From positions 223,741 to 287,740 of the forward strand of contig NMRB01000303.1 in NCBI GenBank assembly GCA_002633025.1: a stretch of DNA of 64,000 bases, in the 5' to 3' direction. The first letter of the stretch is position 1, and every line of letters begins with the position of its first letter. A model generated the notes under the pieces. It worked only from the letters and a program-made list of their open reading frames with translations, made no database searches and was not told the origin of the DNA. This DNA is from Notospermus geniculatus (taxonomy: Eukaryota > Nemertea > Pilidiophora > Heteronemertea > Lineidae). Positions 34,393 to 45,719 of the stretch are shown here, in pieces. The translations under genes and the position numbers were made by a program.

Positions 34393-35670
34393 ATGTTGGA
34401 GAGCGGCAAACGATGCCTGCTTCCCTTGTTTCTGCTGTGGGTCACCAACACAGCAAGAACCTCAGGTAGGCATCATTTCTCAGCATTGCCAATGGAGGAA
34501 GTCCATCCCGCACCCGCTGCACCCTGTATCTCCAGCTTAGAATCTACACTGCTCTTTTCCAGCCTCGTGCAACCTGAACGCCAAGGCCGATATCTACTTC
34601 ATGATTGATGCCTCAGGAAGCGTCAAAGCCAGAAATTTCCCGTATCTTCTGCAGTTCGTCAATAATCTGATCGGTTCTTTCCATATTGGTCAAAACCAGG
34701 TCAGATGCGGGGTGTTCAGGTTTAACCATCGGCCTACCTTCATATTTCCCTTGAACCGGTAAGTCAGTACTTTATTCCAGGTGGGCTTTACCCTACCCTC
34801 TCATGACGATCCAGTCCTTCTCCAAGGCTTTGAAGTCCCATTCATTTGCCGCATCAAGCCAAACCTACTCCTCAAGCTTTACACCTCTTGTCTTTTGTCC
34901 TTCGCAAGGTATTACAACAAGGCTGCCATGCAGCGAGCTGTTAGTGCCATCCGGTTCACAGCAGGGACAACTGGTACGCATCTCGTTCTTCAGCACATGA
35001 GGCAAATGTAAGTTCCTGAAGATTTTCAGATCACTTTTCTTCAGTAGATGACGCAATAGTCACGTTAATCATGATCGTGACTGTCTCGGAGCAGTTCCTT
35101 GGCCGAGTCTAGCTTTTTCTCGTGGGAAGGGGATTGGACCACAGTGCCAGTGATTCCTGATGTTCGTAGGACGCCCGATGCCTGACGAGTGCCAAAGACA
35201 CGAAGTGCCCTTATGGGAAGTATGTGCAGGGAATCCGACTGGCACTTTGGGTTCCTAGCACTAAACTTCTTCAGGGGATTGGAGAACCCACCCGGGCATA
35301 TAACTGTACCTTAGCTTATCACATACCGCACCGTAGGGATCATTGCAGCCATGTTCTTTTACATATTCCAGTGGCTTCACAGCTGCAAACGGCGACAGAC
35401 CGGGTGTTCATAACATCGGCATCCTGATCACCGATGGCATCTCAAACCTTCCTCTCCTCACAATCGCCCAGGCGACTGCTTGCAAAAGAGCCGGAATTGA
35501 GCTCTTCTGCGTTGGTGCACACATACCGTCAATGAGGGAAATAACTAGGATAGCATCCAAGCCGAAGAAGGCACACGTGTTTCGTGTGGCGAAGTTTGAT
35601 CAGATGAAAAGCCAGGCTCCTGCGATATTTAAGCGAATATGCAACCAGATCTCGAAACCTCCAAGTAACG
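34393..35670 (+). CDS. secreted von Willebrand factor A-domain protein (partial model)
   Basis: Exons 34393-34465, 34563-34758, 34909-35007 and 35372-35670 join in frame with GT/AG borders. Exon 1 codes for a signal peptide (CLLPLFLLWVTNTARTS). The rest is one vWA domain. It starts ADIYFMIDASGSVKARNFP, where DASGS is the first MIDAS metal-binding motif. It continues with GVFRFNHRPT, the threonine loop FTAGTTGTHLVLQHM and the last MIDAS aspartate in IGILITDGISN, and ends KRICNQIS. These features match the collagen- and matrilin-type A domains, which bind extracellular partners through a metal ion. After PPSNG an intron starts. A possible next exon is 36025-36134 (HTRFDDMNIFEYSS), in phase, but weak. 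No stop was found, so the C-terminal part is unknown. Start chosen because it gives a signal peptide. Confidence 0.75.
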
Positions 35671-37054
35671 GTAAGTTGGCGTCACCCACTATGCTAAGGA
35701 TCAGCACCGAGATGACTGCAACAGTAGCAAATAATGAACAAAAGGTATCTATTCATGCGCCAATATCACCCTGACCATCATTTTCATCCATCATCCTGAG
35801 AAAGTCAGTGGTCCATCTAGCGCTTGGTCCTCACCGTCCACTTCGTGGGCTCACGTCGGGACCAAGCGCAAGAACCGCTGATGACCCCAGGATGTAGGCT
35901 ATTACCACTACCATTGAATTCTCAAAACTTCTCATCCATTTTCGCTTACTTCGTCATCGTCACACTCTCAAGACATATCGCACATCTCATTGCGCTGCAT
36001 TCCGTGTCGCATTTTGGACGGCAGCAGATTTACATACAAGATTTGACGACATGAATATCTTCGAATATTCAAGCATGCCCATCGACAGCGTGGTGTTTTT
36101 CGATTACCAACACGACAGTGGTGTCGGTGACGATGTAAGTTTTTTTCTCCACTATATAAATATCTATGTCGGTTTCCGATTTATAAAGCGTGTTATTTTT
36201 AATTACTACATCCTAGGTAAGAATAGAAATTATTGCGCGTCATTCTATTTTAAAAAAGTCTAAAATTACTCATTAACAATGGTTTGCAGATTTTAGTCCT
36301 CGAAGTACGACTTGTGGACGCCAGTCTGGTTTGCTTCATTCGTTCATTCTCACGGACCTGTCTCTTGGTAGTAAGGCCTGTCAGATGACCAAGCTACGGA
36401 AGTGTCGTAGCTGGTCGTCCTGAGCAGGACGTTGGTATCAACCAGAGGTGAGGTCGTTCGTCGATCCAGCAGCCCGAGGTTGAGGTGCGCCGGTAGGAGG
36501 TTGGCAGTCTTTGCCGTTTCATGGTTATTGCAGGGTAGCATTAGGCCGCGTATATAGAAGATCCACAAGACAGTGACTTTGACGATTGCTTACAAGGCCT
36601 TGTCGTTGGATTCATTGCCCTACACGAAGGAACTTGGTGTAGACATTGCTGTTAAGGCCGCCGCACACTTGTCCTGATTGCGGTGAGATTTTCCGATGCG
36701 CCCAAAAGAGCTTGTAGGCCTTAACCGCCGGCAAGCTACACACGACAACTCAGACGCGCGTTTAAAGGCGCGAAATGGATTGTCGTTTCTGGTTTGCTGT
36801 TGACGTTAACATTGAACCATTGTGGTATACTCTTGGCGTATGGGCTGGCGGCGTTGAGGTGCTACACCTGAGCGCACACACGACACGGGATTTTTCTTTC
36901 CAGGCGTTGGTGGTCAGGCTCCATAGGCTTTCTAGTGGACGTCAGGCTTTAATCTTGCTCTTGCCATGCTGTAAATGTATATTCATTGTCACCTGTAGAT
37001 TCGGCTTGCGCCTCAAACACGATAGTTAAGCCAGAAGTGTGAAAGGACTTTAAA
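35671..37054. other. region between the vWA gene and the second receptor family
   Basis: 36290-36600 is clearly homologous to 38950-39300 (for example CTTGTGGA[C/G]GCCAGTCTG and TGACCAAGCT), so it is the upstream part of the tandem duplication that made the two plus-strand receptors. 36025-36134 may hold a further vWA-gene exon. Nothing else is recognised. Confidence 0.45.
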
Positions 37055-38483
37055 ATGAGTGCTGCTTACACTGAAGGCGAAACTGTTAGTTTCTTTATTG
37101 ATCTACAACCAAATGATAATGAAATCATTGACGTCATCGTCTTTATCTTAGATCATGTAATAAACTCAGTAATCGTGATATTCGGATTGTTCAACAACAT
37201 CCTGTCATTTTTGATAATGAGTAGAAATGAGTTCAAAGACAGCCCCAGCTGTTTTTGCCTAAAAGTCCTGGCCATTTTCGATTTTTCAAGATTATTCGAG
37301 TTTTTCTTGACATTTGTGTGGAGCTGGCTACCAGCGGAGGGAAGGCAAGTAGTTGGTGATATTTTCTGTGCCCAGGTGTACACAGCCATCGTGTCCTTTT
37401 CTAACATGTCTTGGTGGACACTGGTCTATGTATCCTGGACGCGGTTTGTGGCTGTAGCCTACCCTCTACGCGCAGCAAGATGGTGTAACTTCCGGCAGGC
37501 GAAAGTGTTCTTCGTTTGTATAATTACAGTGTTTGGCTCTTGGGCGATACCAAATGTACTCTGGTGGCGTTTTGTTCCAGATCCTATCCATGCCCCACGA
37601 TTTTTCTGCGCTATTTCCAATGAAGACATCAGGGGCCGTATTCAATAAGGGTGTTTAGCTAAATCAGCGTACAAATTCTGCATTACACAGGTTATAGGCC
37701 TAGAAACTATTGTTCTACGTTCTGTAAGCTGCCTGATCCCTGGCATTTTACCCACACGATGATTGCACGCGTCTAACATTCCTGCGTCTTAGTGTGGGAG
37801 GACAATAGAAAGTGTTGGAAAAATTCTAGACAAGCCTTCCTGATCGTTCAACATTTCCTTCATGCTCTTTGACTTAGACGCAGGATAGTTAGACGCGTGT
37901 GATTATCCTGCGGATAAACGCCTCTGGTGAACCACCGTACAGACATCAGACAATAGTTTTCTAGGCCTTTAACCTGTGTAATGCAGAATTTGTACGCTGA
38001 TTAGGCCAAAACACCTTTAAACGTGCGATGATCACCCTTATTGAATACGGGCCCAGGTTTTTGTACTATTCAGTCTACATGTCAATACAGATGGCGCTGC
38101 AAGCCATTGCCCCTCTATCGTTGATAAGTATAATTAATTTTCTGATCGCCACTTTCCTGTACAGCCGGCGGCGGACTCTGGACCAAATCACAACAACTCG
38201 CGAGAAAGGAGAAGAAACAAGCATTACTAAAATGTTGCTGATGGTAACCGTGACGTCATCAATACTGATGATCCCATATGTTGGATATAAGATAACATGG
38301 GACCTCATATTTCGCGCCAAAGTGCTTCCAAAGAACATCCTCGCAATTCGTTTAATTCACTATAAGTTCGCTTCTAACATGTCTAATGCAAATCATGCAT
38401 TGAATTTCCTTTCTTACTGTGTGTCGTCAAAGAAGTTTCGTCGTAATCTTAAGGATATGTTTTGTAAGACGAGATGCATGTAA
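37055..38483 (+). pseudogene. class A GPCR of the second family, broken by a transposon
   Basis: The first 192 codons (37055-37632) and the last 143 or so (38057-38483) match the intact neighbour at 39518-40528 almost residue for residue. Between them lies a 421-bp insertion. Translation runs into the element and stops after ISNEDIRGRIQ, within extracellular loop 2, so TM5 to TM7 are lost. Removing the element and one CAG copy would restore the frame, so loss of function came from this insertion alone. No GT-AG pair at the borders would remove it in frame. All other motifs (IFCAQ, WTRFVAVAYPLRA, LNFLSYC) are still intact, so the event is recent or the allele may be polymorphic. Confidence 0.85.
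37633..38053. mobile_element. 421-bp non-autonomous transposon inside a receptor gene
   Basis: Ends GGGCCGTATTCAATAAGGGTG and its complement (one mismatch) with a CAG direct repeat on both sides (37630-37632 and 38054-38056). The inverted repeat continues inward with CAGCGTACAAATTCTGCATT, so most of the element folds back. The intact paralogue at 40096-40110 is the empty site. A 3-bp target and GGGCCGT ends fit PIF/Harbinger-type elements, though CAG is not the usual TWA. Confidence 0.75.
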
Positions 38484-39517
38484 TGTCATCTGATGGTGAC
38501 ACCGAATGGTAAGAAAGAAAATTTCTTATAGTAACTGCAAAACAGGGTGGAAACTGCTTCATCGTGCATCTTTTGTCAATGATGCAGCCATTATGGCTCT
38601 AACATGGCTCATGCCATTAACATGGCTGTAAACTAAATCTGAGGTGCACTCAAACATAGTATTGACTAATGAGTCACAACCTTCCGACAAAACGAACACA
38701 CGTTACACACCCAGGATCGAGGTTTGAATACTGCTGACAGACGTAGGGCATACTTGACGACTGCATGAATGGTGACGAGGTAAAGTTTTTTTATCATGTT
38801 TATGATGTCGATGTTTCCAACAGTAGGATGTGTTATTTTTAAACACTTGCATATGCAGGAATAGAACCTAGCCTTCATGTATACCGCGTCGTACTATTTT
38901 AAAAATGTAATGTGACCCAATAACTTGTAATCTTTTTATTTTTGATATCCCTCAAATTACGAGCTTGTGGAGGCCAGTCTGCTTTGCTGTGTTCGTCATG
39001 CATACTTATCTGCATGGACGTGGCTTTGTGGTCATGAGAGGCCTGTCACATGACCAAGCTGCGGAACTGTCTTGGCAGTTGGCTGGGAGCAGAACGTTGT
39101 TATCAAGTAAGTTCAGTGGTCGGTCCAGCAGGCCGTGGTTGAGGTGCACCGGTAGGAGGTTGTGCACTCTGCTCTGTCACGGCCGTTTGCGGGGTAGCAT
39201 GAGGCAGTATATCTACAATATCGGAATCACTCTCGAAATTGTCTTTCCAGTGATCTTTCAGTGACTTGGACAGTCGTACTTTGCCTCGTCGTTGGATTCA
39301 TTCCTGGGGATTCATTGCCATGCGGCGACGAAAGGACTTTGCGCAGCTATTCAAATCGTAGTTTACACGGCTGGTATGCTACACACGCCAACTCTGGCGT
39401 TGAATAACGCCTGAATTGTCGTTTCTTGTGTAGTGTGCTGCCGATGTTAGATCAAACGAGTGCGATCTTTTGCACCTTCGAAAACGAAGTTAAGACAGGA
39501 TTTTCCGTGCTTTTAAA

Positions 39518-40528
39518 ATGAGTGCTGCTTACACTGCAGGTGAAACTGTTAGTTTCTTCTTTGATCTACAGCCAAATGATGATAATGAAATCATTGACGT
39601 CATCGTCTTTATCTTAGATCATGTAATAAACTCAGTAATCGTGATATTCGGATTGTTCAACAACATCCTCGCATTTTTTATTTTGAGTAAGAATGAGTTC
39701 AAGGACAGCCCCAGCTGTTTTTGCCTAAAAGTCCTGGCCATTTTCGATTTTTCAAGACTTTTCGAGTTTTTCTTGACACTCGTGTGGGGCTGGTTACCGA
39801 ATGAGGCGAGACACGTTGTTGGTGATATATTCTGTGCCCAGATGTACACAGCCAAGATCTTTTTTTCTAACATGTCTTGGTGGACACTTGTCTATGTATC
39901 CTGGACGCGGTTTGTGGCTGTAGCCTACCCTCTACGCGCAGCAAGATGGTGTAACTTCCGGCAGGCGAAAGTGTTCTTCGTTTGTATGATTACAGTCTTT
40001 GGCTCTTGGGTGATACCAAATGTACTCTGGTGGCGTTTTGTTCCAGATCCTATCCATGCCCCACGTTTTTTCTGTGCTATTTCCAATGAAGACGTCAGAT
40101 TTTTGTACTATTCTGTCTACATGTCAATACAGATGGCGCTGCAGGTCATTGCCCCTCTATCGTTGATAAGTATAATTAATTTTCTGATCGCTACTTTCCT
40201 GTACAGCCGGCGGCGGACTCTGGACCAAATCACAACAACTCGCGAGAAAGGAGAAGAAACGAGCATTACTAAAATGTTGCTGATGGTAACCGTGACGTCA
40301 TCAATACTGATGATCCCATATGTTGGATATAAGATAACATGGGACCTCATATTTCGCGCCAAAGTGCTTCCAAAGCACATCCTCGCAATTCGTTTAATTC
40401 ACTATAAGTTCGCTTCTAACATGTCTGATGCAAATCATGCATTGAATTTCCTTTCTTACTGTGTGTCGTCGAAGAAGTTTCGTCGTAATCTGAAGAGTAT
40501 ATTTTGTAACACGAGATGTAACGTCTAA
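39518..40528 (+). CDS. class A GPCR, second family, intact intronless copy (336 aa)
   Basis: A single open exon. TM1 about 35-57 with FGLFNNILAF, TM2 about 68-88 with LAIFDFSR (acidic residue D77), TM3 about 105-128 following C106 in IFCAQ, then WTRFVAVAYPLRA where TRF replaces DRY. C186 (RFFCAI) in extracellular loop 2 can pair with C106. TM5 about 197-222, a basic third loop (SRRRTLDQ, REKGEE), TM6 about 251-272 and TM7 ending LNFLSYC in place of NPxxY. It is only distantly related to the minus-strand array A to G and, unlike it, keeps the TM3-loop 2 cysteine pair. The ligand is unknown; the motifs recall peptide-receptor groups. The start is supported by conservation with the sister copy. 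Confidence 0.88.
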   Translation: MSAAYTAGETVSFFFDLQPNDDNEIIDVIVFILDHVINSVIVIFGLFNNILAFFILSKNEFKDSPSCFCLKVLAIFDFSRLFEFFLTLVWGWLPNEARHVVGDIFCAQMYTAKIFFSNMSWWTLVYVSWTRFVAVAYPLRAARWCNFRQAKVFFVCMITVFGSWVIPNVLWWRFVPDPIHAPRFFCAISNEDVRFLYYSVYMSIQMALQVIAPLSLISIINFLIATFLYSRRRTLDQITTTREKGEETSITKMLLMVTVTSSILMIPYVGYKITWDLIFRAKVLPKHILAIRLIHYKFASNMSDANHALNFLSYCVSSKKFRRNLKSIFCNTRCNV

Positions 40529-41439
40529 ATGGTGGCGCAAATTTTACTTCTTATAAATGGAACACAGGGTGAAAACTGCTTCGTCCTGCATCGATGATAA
40601 ACGATGCAGCGACAAAATGTTTTGTGGCTCGACTGAAGAAAAATAAAATCTGGTCTACGAAAGCCCAGAAGGCTCATTCAAAATTCAATATTGAAACCCA
40701 GATTTCAGTGTTGAACTGTTGACTTCAATATTGAAATCGGATCTTCAATGTCGAAATCGGATATTTTCAACTTGTAAAAACCATCGAAATTTACACTAAC
40801 GAATGTTACCAAAAATGAATTAGCGCTGGGTTATAAAGAGTGTCTCTCCCTCTTCAGTATCTCAACAAAGATTTTAATTATATTTAGAAATATAACTTTA
40901 ACGGACATTACATGTATTTCAATTTCTTATAAACATGACTTCAATTTGAACCACACTAATTGAAATACGACTTCAATATTGAACTGCAAATTCAATATTG
41001 AAATACGACTGCAATATTGAACTGCAAATTCAATATTGAAATCCGACTTCAATATTGAATTCATCACACTCATCACTGGGAATCTTTTGTTGACCGAATA
41101 CATGTGGTTCAACCATTTCTGCTCTAAGTTGCGCCAACCTTCCGCAACACAAGGTACAACTCCTGAATCGCGCTGTTCAGGAGGCCTGATGCCTTGTTCG
41201 GGACAGCAGGCAGGCGTATCAGCTGCACTACACGCGTGCAATGCACGTGCATGTAGACTAATGCGGACGTGGGCGAATTTAATCCTGGTGTCGGGAGCAA
41301 TTTCTGACGTTCTGGGAGTTTTATATTCATATCATCCGTTTCCTTAATTCACTGGTGTAAAGTCTCCTACGCCAACGTCAGCATGTTTTGTATGATGATT
41401 TCAGCCACCAATCGCAAGGCACTTATAAATAGCGGTTAT
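40529..41439. repeat. intergenic region with a TTCAATATTGAA palindrome cluster
   Basis: At least six exact copies of the palindrome TTCAATATTGAA and many one-base variants lie in 40676-41062, spaced irregularly and set in words such as AAATACGACTTCAATATTGA. The rest of the region (41063-41439) has nothing recognised. Confidence 0.7.
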
Positions 41440-42771
41440 TCAGCTTCGTGTATATACATTGACTGAAGTGAAACGTGTTTTCAGGTCTTTCGGCTTTTTG
41501 GATGATCGTGTCAAGTGTAAAAACGATGCATCAGTCGGATGGAAAACGTAACATTTTGGACACTTTTTATCGGTGCTCTTAGGATGAAAGACGACGCTTG
41601 TTTCTTCAAACCTCATCTTTCCCGGTCCTGTTTTTACCAAACCATTCTTAGGGACGTAAATATCGTCGAATAAAAGGCCAACAGGACCTGGTAAGCAAAG
41701 GAGAAATATTGATTCGGACAATTGAGTCAGTAGAAAATCAGAAAAACCATTCCGAAACTTCTTTTTTATCGACCTCTCCTCGGGTTGATAGTCATTCTCA
41801 GGCCGAAATGAAACGATTAACCATGATTGAGCTAAAAACTCGTAAACTGCTTTGCTCAACCATGTATTCGCGCTTTGTGAATGAATCCGGGTGGGATTCT
41901 GAAGAAAGAGGTGGTAATGCCCTGTCTCGTTAATTTCTTTAACGTTATACAGAAAACTTACATATATCACATCATTGCCGAAATAACAACTCAATAACGC
42001 CTTATTGTTGGATAAACTGAACAGTGCTTTCATGCGACACACTCGAAGACAGATTTCAGTTCCTGGCAAAGTAAGGTTACCAGAGAAGGAACCTCGTGAC
42101 GTGTCATATAATTTGAAATATTTGATACCACTGACACCACACTTCCAGAAAATCATATACTGTTTGTATAAAACAGCAAGGCAGCCACTGAATACGTGAT
42201 AGAATTTCGTAAGGTGCATGAGGGCGTATTTGGTTTTACTCAACTGATATACCATTACTTTGAAAAAAGGCGAGTCTTCTCTATTCTTGAAAAGCACCAT
42301 TTTTCCAGAATATATATCAAAGAACCAACTGTCGCGTTTATTCACCACCAGAGGAGGTGAGAACCACAAATTCTTTTTCAAAGTATAGCGAATAGCGCGG
42401 CGTCGCTGTTCGGTCGCGCAAGGGGGTGGAAAGGTTAAAAAAGTTATCGGACACTGGAGACCTCTTGAAGTAATGGTGAATACAAAACGAGACTTTTGTG
42501 GCTCCCTTGATGTGTGTTCCAAGTTTTTTTTAAGTGATAATAGGTCGACTGCATTTCTATCTATTAAGAGACGTGGTGTTTGCCGAGGTCGAGTGATGTA
42601 ATCATTCTCACAAAATATGTTGCTACATGTAGGCCCTTCGTCTGCGCATCTCCCACTTTTGGCCAAGCGGATGAGAAGACAAATTGTTTTCTCATCCGCT
42701 TGGCCAAAAGTGGGAGATACACAGACGAAAGGCCTAAAGACGATGAAGGTTGTGAGATCTTGTGATCTCAA
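41440..42771 (-). CDS. unrecognised protein, paralogue of the gene at 44001-45719
   Basis: A 443-codon open frame. From about residue 90 on (SRFVFTITSRGLQCPITFL...) it looks like a real protein: repeated aromatic and hydrophobic strands, paired cysteines and a KKCPKCYVFHP segment near the end. It aligns loosely but along its whole length with the next gene: SWFFDIYSGK with FWFIVGFYDE, QYMIFWK with NYILFYK, FKLYDTSRGSFSGNL with IELFDFSAGQFAGSL. Repeating strand patterns would suit a beta-propeller-like fold, but that is inference. The first 45 codons overlap a 105-bp foldback (42631-42735), so the true start, or the exon border, is probably nearer 42600. No family recognised. Confidence 0.55.
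   Translation of the reverse strand: MRSQDLTTFIVFRPFVCVSPTFGQADEKTICLLIRLAKSGRCADEGPTCSNIFCENDYITRPRQTPRLLIDRNAVDLLSLKKNLEHTSREPQKSRFVFTITSRGLQCPITFLTFPPPCATEQRRRAIRYTLKKNLWFSPPLVVNKRDSWFFDIYSGKMVLFKNREDSPFFKVMVYQLSKTKYALMHLTKFYHVFSGCLAVLYKQYMIFWKCGVSGIKYFKLYDTSRGSFSGNLTLPGTEICLRVCRMKALFSLSNNKALLSCYFGNDVIYVSFLYNVKEINETGHYHLFLQNPTRIHSQSANTWLSKAVYEFLAQSWLIVSFRPENDYQPEERSIKKKFRNGFSDFLLTQLSESIFLLCLPGPVGLLFDDIYVPKNGLVKTGPGKMRFEETSVVFHPKSTDKKCPKCYVFHPTDASFLHLTRSSKKPKDLKTRFTSVNVYTRS
42631..42735. repeat. 105-bp foldback at the 5' end of the open frame
   Basis: Arms AGGCCCTTCGTCTG...CTCCCACTTTTGGCCAAGCG and their complement, about 51 bp each with only four or so mismatches and no spacer. A transcript would form a long hairpin. 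Confidence 0.85.
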
Positions 42772-42799
42772 GATCGGAAACCATATTGTGTTTGGTCAT

Positions 42800-43999
42800 G
42801 GTGTCTGTATGTGTGTGTGTGTGTCTGTCTGTCTGTCTGTCTGTTCGTTCAGTCTGTCACACCTGTAACTTTGTTCCTGCAAGAGCTACAGACCTGGAAA
42901 TGTGACCTACCCCCAGGTTTCATGACCTGAGCTACAAGATGGAATGAAAATTTCCAGTCTCCGATACCTGGTTCATGGTGAAACTGATATATCAAAAGTT
43001 TAGATTTTGTTTGTCACACTTTTGTTTCTTGAATAACTTGTCTCCGACGCCAGGTAGAGCACTAGTAACAAGTTCCTTTCCTATGTTTATGGCCCTTGAC
43101 AAGATACTGGCATCAACAAATTTATTCTCCAGGGTCAGGGTCAGCATCATAATGATATTGATATATCAAATTTGATATTTTGACATATCTGGAGATATGC
43201 CACAGTAAGTGACTTGAAACTGGTATCATAACATCATTGCTCATCCACGGATGTTATTGCAACTGAAATTTTCAGTTTGCACCTGCTCGGTCGCATGATA
43301 TTTGCTGATATCGTGGTGAGATTTGATATTCAAATTTGATAACATGACATAAGTCAGAATCTGGTGATGGTAGAGACCTAAAACCTTCACCTACACCTAG
43401 GTTATCAAGGATGAGCTTTCAGATTACGCAATGACCTTGAAGGTCAGAGGTCAAGGTCAAACAGTTCTTAGGCGCAAATCTCCTCGGAATTTCAGGATAA
43501 AACGAATTACAAGCCTGAATTTACTATCCCCGATATGTTTAATCAGGGATCCTGTTCCAGTTATGCAAGACTTTTCAAGGTCAGAGGTCAAGGTCACAGC
43601 CAACCATCACAGATAACATGAGACAGAACCTGGTGATGGTGGAAGCCTAAAACCTTCATCTACACCTTAGGTTATCAAGGATGAGCTTTCAGATTACACA
43701 ATGAACTTGAAGGTCAGAGGTCAAGGTCAAGGTCAAACAGTTCTAAAGTGCAAATCTACTCAGAATTTCAGGGGAAAATTAATTAGAAGCCGGCTTTAAC
43801 CATCCCCATTGGTTTAATCAAGGATGCCTGTTCCAGTTACGCAATACTTCTCAAGCTCAGAGATCAAGGTCGCAGATAACTAGCTCTAGAGTAGTAAACT
43901 TCTCATCGGAAACCATTGACATCGCTCCGATGTCCTTCTCTTGTTGTTACTGATTCGGAATACATGTACATGTACATCCTTTTCATTCACATCCTAATT
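42800..43999. repeat. intergenic region with (GTCT)n and AGGTCA-bearing tandem repeat
   Basis: 42808-42850 is a GTGT/CTGT microsatellite. 43360-43610 and 43620-43870 are two tandem copies of a roughly 255-bp block containing CTTGAAGGTCAGAGGTCAAG and CAGTTCTTAGG. The AGAGGTCAAGGTCA words recur upstream of the acyl-CoA synthetase copies. No gene seen. Confidence 0.6.
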
Positions 44000-44000
44000 G

Positions 44001-45719
44001 TTATTGTTTGTACACAAGAACTCTGTGATTGCAGGTTCTTTCTGTACAGCGCCGACCAGCAGTGTGTTGCAGTATTCGTCCCTGGTCGTCAATGGCAACC
44101 GTCCGAATTTTCAAAACATTTTTGGCAAGATGGCCGTTCGTTTCAACACGCATTAGGTATCTAGTGTTATTTTTTAAACAGTTTGAGGGTAGGATACATC
44201 TGAGATCGATCATAAAAAAGGGGAACTTTGGGCCAGGTTTAGATGTTGAAAGTACCATACCCAATTTTGAATTGCTTGCAAAAGTCTTCATCATATAAGG
44301 TGCACGCTGGATGGGTAAATGTTGGTATGTAAAATGCTGATGGATGTTTCGAAGTATCATCACATTGGGTACTTTATGCCGAGTAGTTTGAATGATAAGA
44401 AAAGCATCAGGAGACTCTAACAGGAAACGAAATATTCCCGTGTAACCCAGGGGTCGGCGTATTGTAAATGTATTATTACATGACAAGGTGTACATAACTT
44501 TTTTATTCTTGAGTCTCTTAATAGCAGTACAAATCTTAATAGACACTTTATTCCCTGAACGAGGGGTTCGACACCATATCGCAAACGAAATCATATCGAC
44601 TGTATGAAAATTGGTGTCGACTACAGACAACTCCCCGCATTTTTCCTCCGGATCTATGCCTAGTGATCCAGCGAACTGGCCCGCAGAGAAGTCAAACAGT
44701 TCAATAGATTGACTAGCACACGTTTTTCCTGTGCATTTTGGAGACTTGTAAAATAGGATGTAGTTTGCAACTACTGCACTAACATTCAAAGTCGTCAAAG
44801 TATGCTCAAATAATGAGGTGTTGTATAGAAGTCGGTACGTCGTACCATTGTGGAGGCTATAGACGAGATTTCTCCACCAAGGTACTGGCTCATCATAAAA
44901 ACCGACAATGAACCAGAAACGAGTATCATGGAAAGCTATATAACCTGGTGTTTTCACTGGTATTTTAGGTGAAGGAATGAGAGAACGTGTCTCTCCAAGG
45001 CGGTAGTGCAGGACAGGAGCAGACTATCCACGGCGACAAGAGAAGTAAATATGCACATGTAGGCTACATCAAGGATGAGCACTTCAGTGTCTCTTACTTA
45101 AGGAACCAGAAGCGTTCGTCGAAGGAATGTTGCACCTTTGCCTGTTCCGTGATGTGCCGACTGAAGTGCGGTGATGGCGAAGTCAGGATTTTTGTCATTG
45201 TTGTCCAAAAAAGAATCCCGGCTGTACGCATGCTACTGCTCTCGGTGAAACATACTTTAATACTTACTTATAAGTATGTACATGTACTGCACATCGAGCC
45301 CAGGCGTTACAGAGCGGCGTCACTGAAGTTTCCCCTGAGGGTCCAATGCCCCCCCCCTAGACGTTCTCGGGGTGACATTTCGCTCTACCGCCCTGCTTTT
45401 GTGGGCAACTTGTTGGGAGAACATGTGGTTGTTACATTACCTTACGTTGGAAGATCTGGGATCCTGGGAACCCAAATGCTTGTTCCTTCTCCATGCACGA
45501 TGCCTTTTTCTTGCTCGTCTGGCAGACGAAACGCCCTCTTTCAGGTAGTGTTGCAAATGTAGAACATTTCAGTTGACTACACATAACAGCACACATCAGT
45601 ATTGAAACGACCTGCTGAAAGCCCAACTCAGGGACAAGTATGCCCCAGTTGTGGACGACGTATTCAAAACGATTACTTTTTAATGAAGATGCCATTCCTG
45701 AACTTTTACGAAGTAACAT
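44001..45719 (-). CDS. unrecognised protein, paralogue of the gene at 41440-42771 (two exons)
   Basis: The long exon 44001-44956 codes for about 318 residues. An upstream exon ending at 45446 (donor CAAC|GTAAGG) joins it in frame through the acceptor ATACCAG|TG at 44957 to give SQIFQLKTPGYIAFHD. The upstream exon contains a hydrophobic stretch (VVSILMCAVMCSQLKCS) that could be a signal peptide or anchor. Its first methionine is not certain; 45719 is the longest choice. The long exon has several N-glycosylation sites (NGT, NTS, NVS) and cysteines in pairs (KCTGKTCAS, RRCTERTCNH), which suits an extracellular protein. It shares strand order and motifs with the adjacent gene, but identity is low, so duplication is old or evolution fast. 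No known family recognised. Confidence 0.55.

Noticed and set aside
37633-38056. The 421-bp insert acting as a spliced intron
   Set aside because: The only usable GT near the left end with the AG at the right end would shift the frame by one base, so it would not rescue the receptor.
40927-41241. Frames through the TTCAATATTGAA cluster
   Set aside because: Sequence composition is repeat-driven and has no motif or conservation.
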